The notes under the pieces are model-generated. The model was not told the origin of the DNA, did no database searches, and saw only the letters and a list, made by a program, of their open reading frames with translations. Source: Cranoglanis bouderius (Eukaryota > Chordata > Actinopteri > Siluriformes > Cranoglanididae). Taken from it: a stretch of 64,000 bases of DNA. The stretch covers positions 32,679,399 through 32,743,398 of the forward strand of contig CM042535.1 of NCBI GenBank assembly GCA_023630585.1, read 5' to 3'. Position 1 is the first letter of the stretch, and each line of letters starts with the position of its first letter. Below, piece by piece: positions 1 through 9,454 of the stretch. A program made the translations under genes and the position numbers.

Positions 1-1080
1 CAATGTAATATTGCAAAGAATTTAGGTCTTTCACTATCTACAGTGCTTAATATTGTGAAAAGATTCAGGGAATCTGGAGAAATCTCACTGCGTAAAGGGT
101 AAGGCCAGAAACCACTGTTGAAATAGCATGACTGTCGAGCCCTCAGGCGGAATTGCCTGAGAAATTGTCAAGCTACTGTGATAAATATAACCACATGGGC
201 TCGGGAGTACTTTGGAAAACTGTTGTCACTTAACACTGTCCGCCGCTGCATACAGAAATGCAACCTGAATCTCTATTACGCATGGAGGAAGTCACACATA
301 AACTCTATGCAGAAATGCCGCCAAGTTCTCTGGGCCTGAGCTCATCTTAGATGGGCAGTGGAAACGTGTGCTGCGGTCAGATGAGTCCAAGTTTCAGCTT
401 GTTTTTGGGAAAAATGGACATTGAGTTCTCCATGCCAAAGATGAAAAAGACCAACCAGACTGTTATAAGCGAAAGGTGCTTCTGTGATGGTATGAGGGTG
501 CATCAGTGCTCACGGCATGGGTGACTTGCATATGTGTGTGAAGACGCGGAGGCATATGTTGGGATTTTAGAGAGACATATGCTGCCATCAAGGCAACGTC
601 TTTTTCCCAGGAAGTCCATGTTTTTTTCAGCAGGACAATGCAGGACTGGCCTCATTCTGCACGTGCTACAACAGCGTGGCTTCATAGACACAGAGTGCGT
701 GTGCTTGACTGGCCTGCCATCAGTCCAGATTTGTCTCCTATTTGCGCATCATGAAGAGGAGAATCAAACAATGGTGACCAATGACTCTTGAGCAGCTGAA
801 GTCTTGTATCAAACAAGAATGGGCAAAAATTCCACAAAACTACAACAATTAGTATCCTCAGTTCCCAAATGATTAAAACGTGTAATTAAAAGGAAGGGTG
901 ATGTAGCAGTGGTAAACATGCGTCTGTCCCAACTTTTTTTGAGTGTGTTGAAGGCATCAAATTCTAAATTTGTTTATATTTACAAAATACAATTAACTTG
1001 GTCAGTGAAAACATTGAATATCTTTTCTTTGTACTTTTGTCAGTTAATTAAAGTTTCAAGAGACTTTAAAAGAATAAATG
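1..1080 (+). pseudogene. Tc1-like transposon relic, family a (cut by window start)
   Basis: The start encodes the helix-turn-helix region of a Tc1-type transposase (conceptual STVLNIVKRFRESGEIS). Further on come scattered catalytic-domain pieces, for example conceptual GILERHMLPSRQR near 565-600. Stops and frameshifts are frequent, so no active transposase is possible. The 3' flank around 925-1070 (a stretch reading tgtcccaac, then a T run) recurs in reverse orientation at 19990-20170, which identifies the same family. The 5' end lies outside the window. DDE transposases of this family cut and paste at TA; that is family knowledge. Confidence 0.8.
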
Positions 1081-1714
1081 TGTTATAAGAAACATAGTCA
1101 ACACATTTTATTTCACCCCTATTAACCATCAGAGGTGGTGTGTGACGCCTGACTTGCTGAGATTTTCCAGTGTATTTTCAATAAATATTGCCATCATATC
1201 GCAATCATTCCCCTTTTCCTTTTGTTCTCATCAGTGTGCATGTTGGACTATATAAACACAGTACATCTTGTGGCTACAGTCAGTGTCCTATCACCAACCT
1301 CTCTCCTATCACCAACCCTCCTCTGATTCCCTTATACTTTCATGAATGTGCTTTTCTTCTGATACTACAAACATTATTCATAGAACACTACTGGGTTCTG
1401 CAGCACCTTTAAGCCTTGAATCGATTTTACCCTTATAATGTTAGTGTTTTTTTCTCCAATGTTAAGTGTAAGCAGTTCATAACAATCAATTTTTCCTGCA
1501 GAGTTGGTTTCCCCTCTGCAGTAAGTCCTGAATGCAGCAGCCAGAGTCCTTTCTAGAACCAGAAAGTTCAATCATATCAACTCTCTTATCCACCCAGCAC
1601 TGAAAATTATTCTAGAATATAACTAATGACATATAAAGGTCAATGAATGGTCTTGCCTCATAGTACCTGAGTGAAATTTTGGTCTATTATAATCTGTCAT
1701 GACGGCTTTGATAA

Positions 1715-1716
<2 letters not shown>
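1081..1716. other. No recognised feature
   Basis: AT-rich unique-looking DNA between the Tc1 relic and a TA microsatellite. Short open frames here show no recognisable motif or codon pattern. Confidence 0.5.

Positions 1717-1792
<76 letters not shown>
1717..1792. repeat. (TA)n microsatellite
   Basis: About 76 bp of nearly pure TA repeat. It directly abuts a Tc1-type terminal repeat at its right side, as several other TA arrays in this window do (19229-19298, 38312-38410). An open frame through it (poly Ile-Tyr) is an artefact. Confidence 0.95.
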
Positions 1793-1798
<6 letters not shown>

Positions 1799-1920
1799 GT
1801 GCAAAAGTTTTAGGCACTCTATTTTTTTTTAGTACAAACTTTGTTATAGATTTTTTATTTTATGACTTCTACATTATTAAGTCAGTTCAAAAAACATTTT
1901 TGATTCCCAAAATTAATTAC
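1793..1920 (+). mobile_element. Terminal fragment of Tc1-like family k
   Basis: The sequence after the TA array reads tagtactgtgcaaaagtttt and then aggcac. This matches the ends of the short element at 39378-39674 and the right end of the element ending near 28210. Only the tip is left; it runs up to the Gypsy LTR starting at 1921. Confidence 0.6.
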
Positions 1921-2133
1921 TGTTAGAGTCCTCCTCTTGCTCGGCGCTGCTCACGGGGGCTGGCGAGTAGCATACTTCCGCATTCCCCGCTTTCCATTCA
2001 TGGACTCTCGTTTTGTTTACCTCCGCCATGTGCTCTTTTGTTTTGGTTTACGTCATGTCTCCGCCCATTTGTTCATTGGTTTACCGTTTATTGTTTCATT
2101 ATGAGTTTCAGGTGTGTCTTGTTTTCATGCATG

Positions 2134-2174
2134 TATTTATAGCCATTCTTTTGTCCGCTTCAACGTGGAGTATT
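2134..2174 (+). promoter_or_regulatory. LTR TATA-like box and predicted RNA 5' end
   Basis: TATTTATA (2134-2141) lies 26 bases before GAGTATT (2168-2174). That heptamer is the reverse complement of AATACTC just downstream of the LTR (2599-2605). The spacing is right for transcription to start at or near the heptamer. This matches the self-primed strategy known for Tf1/sushi-group retrotransposons; its use here is inference. Confidence 0.5.
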
Positions 2175-2244
2175 AGACTTAGATAGATATATGTAGTGAA
2201 TGTCTGTTCTGTGCGTTTGCACTCACCTCGCGTTTCCTGGACTA

Positions 2245-2465
2245 TGGATTATTGCCTCACTATGTCGTGGATTTCATGCCTTGCTACTTTGGGGATTATT
2301 GCCTTGCATCTTGTGAATTAATGCCTTGCCACTTTGTGGATCATCGCCTCGCTATTTTGTGGATTAATGCCTCGACACTTTGTGGATCATTGCCTCGATA
2401 TTTTGTGAATCATTGCCTTGCATTTTTGTGTGGATTAATACCTTGTTATTTTGTGGATTATTCTG
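2245..2465 (+). repeat. Imperfect ~25-bp tandem repeats in LTR
   Basis: About nine degenerate units resembling tttgtggattaatgcctcg follow one another downstream of the predicted transcript start, in the R/U5 part of the LTR. They produce an open frame (2252-2545) that I regard as incidental. The solo LTR at 19329-19989 shows a related internal duplication in the same relative part (about 19450-19530). Confidence 0.8.
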
Positions 2466-2598
2466 TGACTGTCTCTGACCCTGCATTTATGTTGCTTTTT
2501 CCCCTGTTTTATATATGTTCCTATAATTTTGGTTATTCCTATTAAAGTGACTTTTCCCCAGTGCATGCCTCCAGCTCCCCTTTGTCCGTGCATAACAA

Positions 2599-2605
2599 AA
2601 TACTC
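2599..2605 (+). other. Putative self-complementary primer-binding site
   Basis: AATACTC begins one base after the LTR end and is complementary to GAGTATT at 2168-2174. I do not recognise the usual tRNA-complementary TGGCGCC-type site here. The second Gypsy in the window has the same layout. Confidence 0.5.
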
Positions 2606-2613
2606 TGCCAAAA

Positions 2614-3042
2614 ATGGATGCAGCGGGGAAAGTACGAACATGCTGCGGCCAACTTTTTGTTCCTCCCCTGGACTCAGTTTCTTTTTTCCCAGTGGGCCTG
2701 TATTCCTCCTCCTACTGCATACAATGGTTTTTCTGCATATCCCCAAGATTTTCTTTGGCAGGCCCAGGGTTATTTCCTCAGTGTGAAGGACCCCAAACCC
2801 AGTGAGGAACAATGGGTGAGGTTCCTCCTATCCCGTTTGGTCGGCTCAGCTCACAGGTGGGCAGAGATCCACCTCGCCAGCGGGTACACAGAACTAAGTA
2901 CTCTTTCGGGCTTCGTGGATCTCCTGGTCCAGGAATACGGAAGCCCGGAATTCGAGCCGGACCTCAATGACTTCTTAAACAGGGTTCACCTGCCCGATCA
3001 GCCCGGCCAGTCTTTCCTCAAGTACTATGGGAGGGCTGCACC
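2614..3042 (+). pseudogene. Gypsy gag fragment, frameshifted
   Basis: ATG at 2614 opens a frame starting MDAAG that stops at 2805. The gag-like homology continues in another frame, with conceptual DFLWQAQGYF, PSEEQWVRFLLSRLVGSAHRWA and [20 protein letters not shown]. That is the layout of a Gypsy capsid domain. At least one frameshift therefore separates start and capsid. After about 3045 the gag homology stops abruptly and a METAP1-like zinc finger begins in a third register. No protease, reverse transcriptase or integrase follows. Confidence 0.7.
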
Positions 3043-4767
3043 TGGCAGGCCAGTCTACAGTGCCCCACCTGTCGAAAACAGGGCAAAAGGAGCTCCTATT
3101 TCTGCTCACAGGAATGTTTCAAGGACAGCTGGTGTGTCCATAAACGGCTCCATAAGCGGGCACCCCCAGAGCTCCAGCCGGAGACCCAGCAGGAGGTCTC
3201 CCCAGTGGAGCGCCCTCTGGAGGTTAACGTGGCAACCTCCAGCCCCGAGATCCAGCTGGAGACCCAGCAGGAGGTCTCCCCAGGGGAGCACCCTCTGGAG
3301 GTTAACGTGGCAACCTCCAGCCCCGAGCTCCAGCCGGAGACCCAGCAGGAGGTCTCCTCAGTGGAGTGCCCACCGGAGGTCCATGAGGGGACCTCCGCGC
3401 CTGTCCTGCTCCCGCCAGAGGTCCACGAGGGGACCTCCACTCCTGTCCTGCTCCCGCCGGAGGTCCACGAGGGGACCTCCGCTCCTGTCCTGCTCCCGCC
3501 GGAGGTCCACGAGGGGACCTCCGCTCCTGTCCTGCTCCCGTGGGGGGTCCACGAGGAGACCTCCGCTCCTGCCCTGCTCCCGTCGGGAGTCCACGAGGGA
3601 ACCTCCGCTCCTGCCCTACTCCTGCTGGAGGTCCACAAGGGGACCTCAGCTCCTGTCATGTCCCTGCTGGAGGTCCACGGGATGACCTCCTCCCAAGCCA
3701 AGTTCCTGCCGGAGGTCCACGGGATGACCTCCTCCCAAGCCAAGTCCATGCCGGAGGTCCACGGGATGACCTCCCAAGCCAAGTCCATGTCGGAGGTCCA
3801 CGTGATGACCTCCTCCCAAGCCAAGTCCATGTCAGAGGTCCACGGGATGACCTCCTCCCAAGCCAAGTCTATGCTGGAGGTCCACAGGGAGACCTCCTTT
3901 CCAATTCCTAGTCCATGTCCAAGTCCTAGCCCATGTCTTAGTACAAATCTATGTCCAAGTCCATGTCCAGGTTCCTACCCTAGTCCCTTTCCATGTTCTA
4001 ATCCCAGTCCATGTTCTAGTCCAAGTCCATGTCCAAGTCCAGATCCAGGTTTCTGTCCTAACCCATATCCAAGTCCATGTCCCAGTCCAGGTCCAAATCT
4101 AGAGTCATGTTCCAGCCCATGCCTCAGCCCATGCCTCAGTTCATGCCCAGAGTCATATTCCAACCCATGCCTTAGCCCATGCCTCAGTTCTTGCCCAGAG
4201 TCATGTTCCAACCCATGCCTCAGCCCATGCCTCAGTTCAGACCCAGAGTCACATTCAGAGTCATGTTCCAGCCCATGCCTCAGTTCAGGCCCAAAGTCAC
4301 ATCCAGAATCCAGTCTAGTTTTCAGTCCAGGTCCCAGTCCTGTTTCCAATCCAGGTCCCAGTCCTGTTTCCAATCCAGGTCCCAGTCCTGTTTCCAGTCC
4401 AGGTCCCAGTCCAGAATCCATTCCTGTTTCCAGTCTAGTTTCCAATCCAGAATCTAGTTTAGTTTCCAGTCCGGTTTCTAGTTTTGTTTCCAGTCCAGTT
4501 TCTAGTTTTGTTCCCAGTCCTGTTCCCAGTCCAGAATCCAGTCCAGTTTCTAGCTTAGTTTCCAGTCCAGTTTCCAGTCCAGTTCCCAGTCCTGTTTCCA
4601 GTTCTGTTTCTAGTTCGGCTTCCAGTCCAGTTTCCAGTCTAGGTCACAGTTCCATATCCAGTCTAGTTTCCAGTCCAGTTTCCAGTCCTGAACCCAGTCC
4701 AGAATCTAGTCTAGTTTTCAGTCCAGGTGCCAAATCGGGTTCCAGTCCTGTTTCCAGTCAGCTGTGA
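2971..4767 (+). CDS. Chimeric ORF: METAP1-type zinc finger plus Ser/Pro/Cys-rich repeats
   Basis: One frame is open from a stop at 2968-2970 to TGA at 4765-4767, about 598 codons. From 3055 it reads LQCPTC, then [13 protein letters not shown], then HKRLHKRA. This is the C6H2 (MYND-like) zinc finger known from the N-terminus of methionine aminopeptidase 1. The Cys pairs and closing His pair are present. No aminopeptidase domain follows. Instead come 26-residue units containing ETQQEVS and [10 protein letters not shown], then about 13 units of a 14-residue [14 protein letters not shown] motif, then Pro/Ser/Cys-rich and finally PVSS-rich repeats. No convincing start codon is visible, and gag lies directly upstream in another frame. 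It may be an exon captured by a Gypsy element or a rearranged pseudogene. Expression is unknown. Confidence 0.5.
   Translation, partial: LLKQGSPARSARPVFPQVLWEGCTWQASLQCPTCRKQGKRSSYFCSQECFKDSWCVHKRLHKRAPPELQPETQQEVSPVERPLEVNVATSSPEIQLETQQEVSPGEHPLEVNVATSSPELQPETQQEVSSVECPPEVHEGTSAPVLLPPEVHEGTSTPVLLPPEVHEGTSAPVLLPPEVHEGTSAPVLLPWGVHEETSAPALLPSGVHEGTSAPALLLLEVHKGTSAPVMSLLEVHGMTSSQAKFLPEVHGMTSSQAKSMPEVHGMTSQAKSMSEVHVMTSSQAKSMSEVHGMTSSQAKSMLEVHRETSFPIPSPCPSPSPCLSTNLCPSPCPGSYPSPFPCSNPSPCSSPSPCPSPDPGFCPNPYPSPCPSPGPNLESCSSPCLSPCLSSCPESYSNPCLSPCLSSCPESCSNPCLSPCLSSDPESHSESCSSPCLSSGPKSHPESSLVFSPGPSPVSNPGPSPVSNPGPSPVSSPGPSPESIPVSSLVSNPESSLVSSPVSSFVSSPVSSFVPSPVPSPESSPVSSLVSSPVSSPVPSPVSSSVSSSASSPVSSLGHSSISSLVSSPVSSPEPSPESSLVFSPGAKSGSSPVSSQL
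3166..3375 (+). repeat. 78-bp coding minisatellite (about 2.7 units)
   Basis: A 26-residue unit ([11 protein letters not shown] followed by a [10 protein letters not shown] block) is repeated with a few substitutions and no frame-breaking indel. It follows the zinc-finger segment and precedes the 42-bp repeat array. Confidence 0.85.
3376..3905 (+). repeat. 42-bp coding minisatellite (about 13 units)
   Basis: Units encode [14 protein letters not shown] and, in the second half, [18 protein letters not shown] variants. One unit (near 3760-3780) lacks exactly three bases, so the frame survives. The complementary strand is also open across the array (3096-3866), a by-product of the repeat composition. 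Confidence 0.9.
3906..4760 (+). repeat. Short-period Pro/Ser/Cys repeat array
   Basis: A run of 6-, 12- and 24-bp motifs such as ccaagtccatgt and tccagtcctgttt encodes [12 protein letters not shown] and SPVSS-type stretches. It stays open for over 280 codons in the same frame as the preceding arrays. It ends where a Tc1 relic begins near 4768. Confidence 0.9.
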
Positions 4768-5905
4768 TCAGCTGTCAGGAGATGGATACAAAAAAATTCA
4801 AAGGTTTTATCAATGCCTAGAAGCACAGTGAAGTCTATTATTAAGAAGTGGAAGGTATTTGGTACAACACAGACCCTCCCTGGATCAGGACGTCACTCCA
4901 AACTGGATGAAAGAGCCAGGAGGAAACTGGTCAGAGAGGCTAACAAGAGGCCTACAGCAACTCTGAAGTAGTTGCAGGAATTTATGACAAAGAGTGGTCA
5001 TTGTGTGCATGTGACAATAATATCACAAATTCTCCACAAATGTGGCTTGTATGGGAGGGTTGCAAGAAAAAAGCCACCCATGACTGAGCTTTGCCAAAAT
5101 GCACCTTGAAGATTCTGAGGCCACATGGAAAAAGGTGTTATGGTCAGATGAGACTAAAATTGAATTATTTGGCCTCAACACCAAACAATATGTCTGGCGG
5201 AAATCCAATACAGTTCACCATCCAAATAACACCATTCCTACAGTAAAGCATGGAGGTGGTAATATCCTGTTATGGGGGTGTTTCTCTGCAGCAGGGACTG
5301 AAGCATTTGTCAGGATAGAAGGAAAATGGATGGGGCAAAATACCATCAAATTCTTGAGGAAAATCTGCTGCCCTCTGCCAGAAAGTTGTCAATGGGAAGA
5401 TGGTTTACCTTCCAACATGAGAGTGACCCAAAGCACACAGCAAAACTGACCACACAGTGGTTGAAGGAGAAAAAGTTGAATGTCCTTGCATGGCTTAGTC
5501 AGAGCCCAGACTTAAACCCCACTGAAAATCTGTGGAATGACTTCAAGACTGCAGTCTACAAACGGTCACCATCAAATTTAACTGAACTTGAGCAGTTCTG
5601 CAAAGAAGAGTGGGCAAATATTGTGAAGTCTAGATGTGCAAAGTTAGTAGTCCCAACAGACTAAAGGCTGTAATTAAAAAATTAAGGCAAATTAAAGCAA
5701 GGGGGTGATCCTTTTTCCAACTCAGTGATTCTGGTTTTTAATTTATTTTTTCTGCCATGTGTTTTATCTTTCACTTGGATATTATAAGCTGCACTGAGTA
5801 AATACAGCTGGATAAAATAAAAACTGTGTCTGTCTTCATTTCAGGCTGAAAAGCAACAAAATGTGATTATTTTAAAGGGGGGGTGATTCTTTTCTATACC
5901 CACTG
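4768..5905 (+). pseudogene. Tc1-like transposase relic, family with GGGGGTGAT ends
   Basis: Conceptual pieces run in order: HTH region MPRSTVKSIIKKWK (about 4815-4860), [11 protein letters not shown] with the first catalytic Asp (about 5140), an [10 protein letters not shown] segment where the second catalytic Asp is expected, and [11 protein letters not shown] with the catalytic Glu (about 5505-5540). Frameshifts separate the 5099-5449 and 5326-5664 frames. In the second motif the usual QQDND reads QHESD, so the catalytic Asp is apparently replaced. The right end is ...acccactg before TA at 5906. The left terminal repeat is missing where it meets the coding repeat array. Confidence 0.8.
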
Positions 5906-6061
5906 TATATGTGTATACTGTATTATGATATAACAGGGCTTCCTAAACTAGGGGTTGCAACCCCACATGTGGTTGCTTGATTTACAAATGGGGTCATGAG
6001 CAGAGGTGGGCAGAGTAGCCAAAATTTTTACTCAAGTACAAGTAAAACTACATATAAAAAT
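5906..6061. other. Left half of an interrupted repeat (target of long-LTR-like copy)
   Basis: The text from about 6000 (cagaggtgggcagagtagcc, then actcaagtac) resembles a dispersed fish repeat. It resumes after the insertion at 7709-7860 with more actcaagta-type text. I cannot assign it to a named family. Confidence 0.4.
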
Positions 6062-7475
6062 TGTAGTGAATCAGATGAATCTGAAACATTTAAAATATAT
6101 TCTCCACCAATTTATGTAACACATTAAAAGATGTTTAACACGTTTAAACATATTCTCCACCAATTTATGTAAGGAATTAGCTCAAATGGCATGAAATATA
6201 TCTATATATCTAATCAATGCGTGTTGTGACCAGTTATAAATATACATCAGCCATGAAAGGGAATTCATGTATGTGCATATATACATATAGATAATTAACT
6301 ACAATGGATTATAATTAATTATGACTATGTATGTGGTCTAGATTAGCTTTTAGGATTAGCTGTAGTCTAATTTTAGAATTAGGAACTCTAAAGAGGGAGT
6401 TTATCTATCTCCGTTTTGTTATTAAAATAGAACACGTAGTGAGACTCGCAGTGTAGAAGGGACTTATCACGTGACCAAAACAGAGACAATCAAGCGTGGT
6501 GATAATAGGTTTTAATAACTAAGTGTAACTATGGATACACACAACTAACTCTAAGCAAACAATACATATGTACATCTATATACAAGAAAAGAAAAGGTAT
6601 AGAAAGAAAGTAATGAAATAAAAGGGGGTGGCAGACAAAAACGCAAACAATTAGCCTTTTTCAAAACCTGCAAGAACTTAAGTCTCCTGTAAACAGTGGT
6701 ACAATCTTAATGCATATATAAATCAATTAAACTATACTTGCATGGCTTAGGTGTTGTCGGTTTCAAAGTTTTGCACGCTGTCCAGTAGGAGTTCGCTAGT
6801 TCGTTGCTTGAAAAGGCATGGGCCATGAGGCATTTGCATCTTTTGTCCGGGAGAGAGAGTGGTTGTAGACGGCCTCGTGCACTGCCCTAAGGCAGAGCAC
6901 GAGCCGGAACCGAAGGCAAGGGCGCCGGAAACAGTCAAAGCTGGAAGAGAGCCAAGGAAGAGAGCAAGAGCAATGCGTGTCGTTGTTTTTAAAGGCAGCA
7001 CCAATGCACACACCTCTCTGGGCTATTGGCCAATCAGGAAGTTGGATTTATTGGCAGGATGAACTCTCTTTGTGTGGTCTCAGACCTGAAATTGCATGTC
7101 CTGGGAGGAGCCGGTTTAAACTGTATTATATATGCGATTAAGAAAAAGCATGAAATAATGTATCCCATTGTAATATGATATGCATAATCAATCAGAGCAT
7201 CAAGAGACAATTAACTACATACCAAATTCGATGGACTTATAAAAATATTACAGGTAAAACATGGTTACAGACATTTAAAATGATATCCTAAATTAAACTA
7301 TCCAGAATCATCCTAGCTTGGTTACATAGACACACAATACATGCAGATAAGAAAACATCAAACTATTTGGACATCGAATAATTACATATAATTACATGTT
7401 ACATTCAAGAGAGATTTTTCCATTGTGTGTGGAAGGTATGCTTTTGTGTGTGTGCGCGTGCGCGTGTAGGTAAGC

Positions 7476-7540
<65 letters not shown>

Positions 7541-7708
7541 TGAAGAGGGGGGTCTTACCCCCGCCCTGTAGCATTCCAATGGCAACTGGTCAAACTGGGG
7601 CCAGAGTGGTTGTTAAACAGATATTTGTTTAAAGCTCAAAGAAAAAAGAAACTTCTTTGCTAAGTCCAGGCTGATTCAGAAATCAGTTTGATACAGTCAG
7701 ACGTTACA
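6062..7708 (-). mobile_element. Long-LTR-like repeat, copy 1 (1647 bp)
   Basis: Read on the minus strand it starts TGTAACGTCTGA and ends in CTACA (mutated TTACA). It is flanked by a 4-bp direct repeat AAAT (6058-6061 and 7709-7712). The same sequence recurs at 23587-25306, 43053-44167, 54313-54510 and 61919-63799. TG...CA ends, a 4-bp duplication and promoter-like motifs suggest a solo LTR of an endogenous retrovirus-like element, but no internal gag/pol of this family is in the window. It carries a (GT)n tract. Confidence 0.7.
7476..7539. repeat. (GT)n microsatellite inside long-LTR-like copy 1
   Basis: About 64 bp of GT repeat. The equivalent place in the copies at 23.7, 43.1 and 62.1 kb also holds CA/GT repeats of different length and purity, so the microsatellite is part of the repeat family. 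Confidence 0.95.
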
Positions 7709-7712
7709 AAAT

Positions 7713-8480
7713 AATTACTCAATTAACAGTAAAAGTACTAATGTTAATAATTACTTGAGTAAGAGTAATAAAGTATCCAATGAGAGGACTACTCAAGTAG
7801 GAAGTTACTAGTTACTTCGGATATGATTAAAATGAGAAAATCTGGAAAAAATCGTGAATCTCAGACTACATGGAGAACTGTAAGTCACACCTCTCCTCAA
7901 GAGTCTTTCTGTTCTGTTTATATGATATAAAACCTGGGTTCATGATGAAGCAGCATCTCCCAGTCCTGTGACGGGTACAATAACACAGTACCTGTCATTT
8001 TCAACACAAATTCTCACACACACCCCAAAAAAACAAATATTTTCCCAACTGTTGGCTCTCTTTATTTTCACTACATGTTAACAACACAAACTTGTCAGCA
8101 TCTGCATTTAAACAAGACAACAAAAGGACATGGAACAGAACAGAAGAGAAAGTGTGTGTGTTTGGAGAGATGTGTGCGCGCGTGTCCTGCCTCTGTTCAC
8201 ACGCTCGCTTGAAACAAGCTCCTCTTGTTTGACCCATGTATTATCTAAATTAATATTAAAAATATAGAAGATGGATTTTGTGTGCTTATATTTTGAAATG
8301 TTACAGGAAATCATATTCAGACAAGCCATGTTTAAATTAAGATTGTATGTGCTATTTTAATCTTTTTACTATCCTGACATGCTGCACTAGCATAGGAATT
8401 CAGCAAATAAAAAAGATGGACAAATGGACAATCAGTGGAAGTAATATTCCAGTGGTTTTTAGTCACTTACATTACACGTA
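7713..8480. other. No gene recognised; end of interrupted repeat, then unique-looking DNA
   Basis: To about 7860 this is the right half of the repeat interrupted at 6062. From 7860 to 8480 I see no coding pattern, only a GT/GC-rich patch near 8150-8190. Confidence 0.4.
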
Positions 8481-9291
8481 GAGTGCTGCTAAAAATTGTG
8501 AACCCTTTACAATTTTCTGTATTTCTGCTTACAGTTGACCTGAAATGTGATCAGATCTTCATCCAAGTCCTAAAACAAGACAAAGAGAATCCAATTAAAC
8601 AAATGATGCAAAAACATTATAGTTTTTACATTTATTTATTGAGCAAGATTATCCAACATTAAATAATTTTGTGGCTAAAAGTATGTGAACCTCTAGGAGT
8701 ATGAGTTTATATAAAGGGGTAATTGAAGGCAGATTATTCAAGGGAATGACAATCAGGTGTGAATTTTGACTGGTCACTTTGGTCAGAAGAAGACCAAAGT
8801 GCAGAAGAAGTTTGCAGAAGAGGTCCTGGAAGATTCTACAGGGACATCACAGTCACCTGACTTGAACCCTATAGAAAATCTCTGGTGGGATTTGAAGAAG
8901 GCGGTTGCAGCATGCAAACCCAAGAATATTACTGAACTGGAGGTCATTGTTCATGAGGAATGGGCTAAGATTCCTCAGAAACGCTGCCAGAAGCTGGTGT
9001 TTGGTTATGCATCTCATTTGCAGCAGGTCATAACAGCAAAAGGGTGCTCTACTAAGTACTAAAGATGCTTGCCATGAAGGGGTTGAATAATTTTGAAACT
9101 GGAGAAGTCATTATAAGTTGCATTTTCAGTTGAATCTGGGGAAACCACTTGAAGCATTCATGTGCATGAAGTTTTGTTGAGCTATTTCAATTGCTTTTGT
9201 TTGATTTGTTCATTGCAAACAGCTGAAAGTGTGTAAATTTTGACAATAAACCTGATTTGCAATGGGGGTTGAATAATTGTTATTGCAACTG
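8481..9291 (+). mobile_element. Mosaic Tc1-like element with two different ends
   Basis: The left end (gagtgctgctaaaaattgtg) belongs with the element at 32881 (family d). The right end (ttattgcaactg) belongs with family c, seen at 23059 and 61895. TA flanks both ends (8479-8480, 9292-9293). Only the C-terminal part of a transposase remains, at 8766-9062, with conceptual [18 protein letters not shown] (catalytic Glu) and HEEWAKIPQKRCQKLV. It is a deletion derivative that cannot be autonomous. Confidence 0.7.
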
Positions 9292-9454
9292 TATGTATAT
9301 GTATAGTGGAGTATTATTTTTCACAGATTAATACATATTTAAAAGTAAAAATAAATAAATAAAAATAAATAAATAAATAAAATTTTGTGCAAACATAAGT
9401 TTTGATGAAACTAAGAAGATCAGACCAAAATATTGATCTGTGGCTATAAGTACC

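Larger units (their letters stand above)
1921..2597 (+). mobile_element. Gypsy-type 5' LTR (677 bp)
   Basis: The segment starts TGTTAGAG and ends GCATAACA, the TGTTA...TAACA ends shared by the complete Gypsy at 9455-14767. It is followed after one base by a primer-binding-like site and then ATGGATGCAGCG, the gag start region. It contains a TATA-like box (2134-2141) and a run of imperfect ~25-bp repeats (2245-2465). Left flank is ATTAC. No 3' LTR of this copy is present, because a Tc1 element replaces the rest after 4767, so no target duplication can be checked. Confidence 0.8.

Noticed and set aside
1623..1817. Open frame of Tyr-Ile repeats
   Set aside because: It is only a translation of the (TA)n array. 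The same holds for frames over 19228-19338 and 38312-38506.
3376..3905. Possible CRISPR-like array
   Set aside because: Units are contiguous with no unique spacers, and the unit is coding; it is a minisatellite.
7382..7585. Open frames of His-Thr repeats (also near 23.7, 43.1 and 62.1 kb)
   Set aside because: Translation of CA/GT microsatellites inside the long-LTR-like repeat; not conserved between copies.
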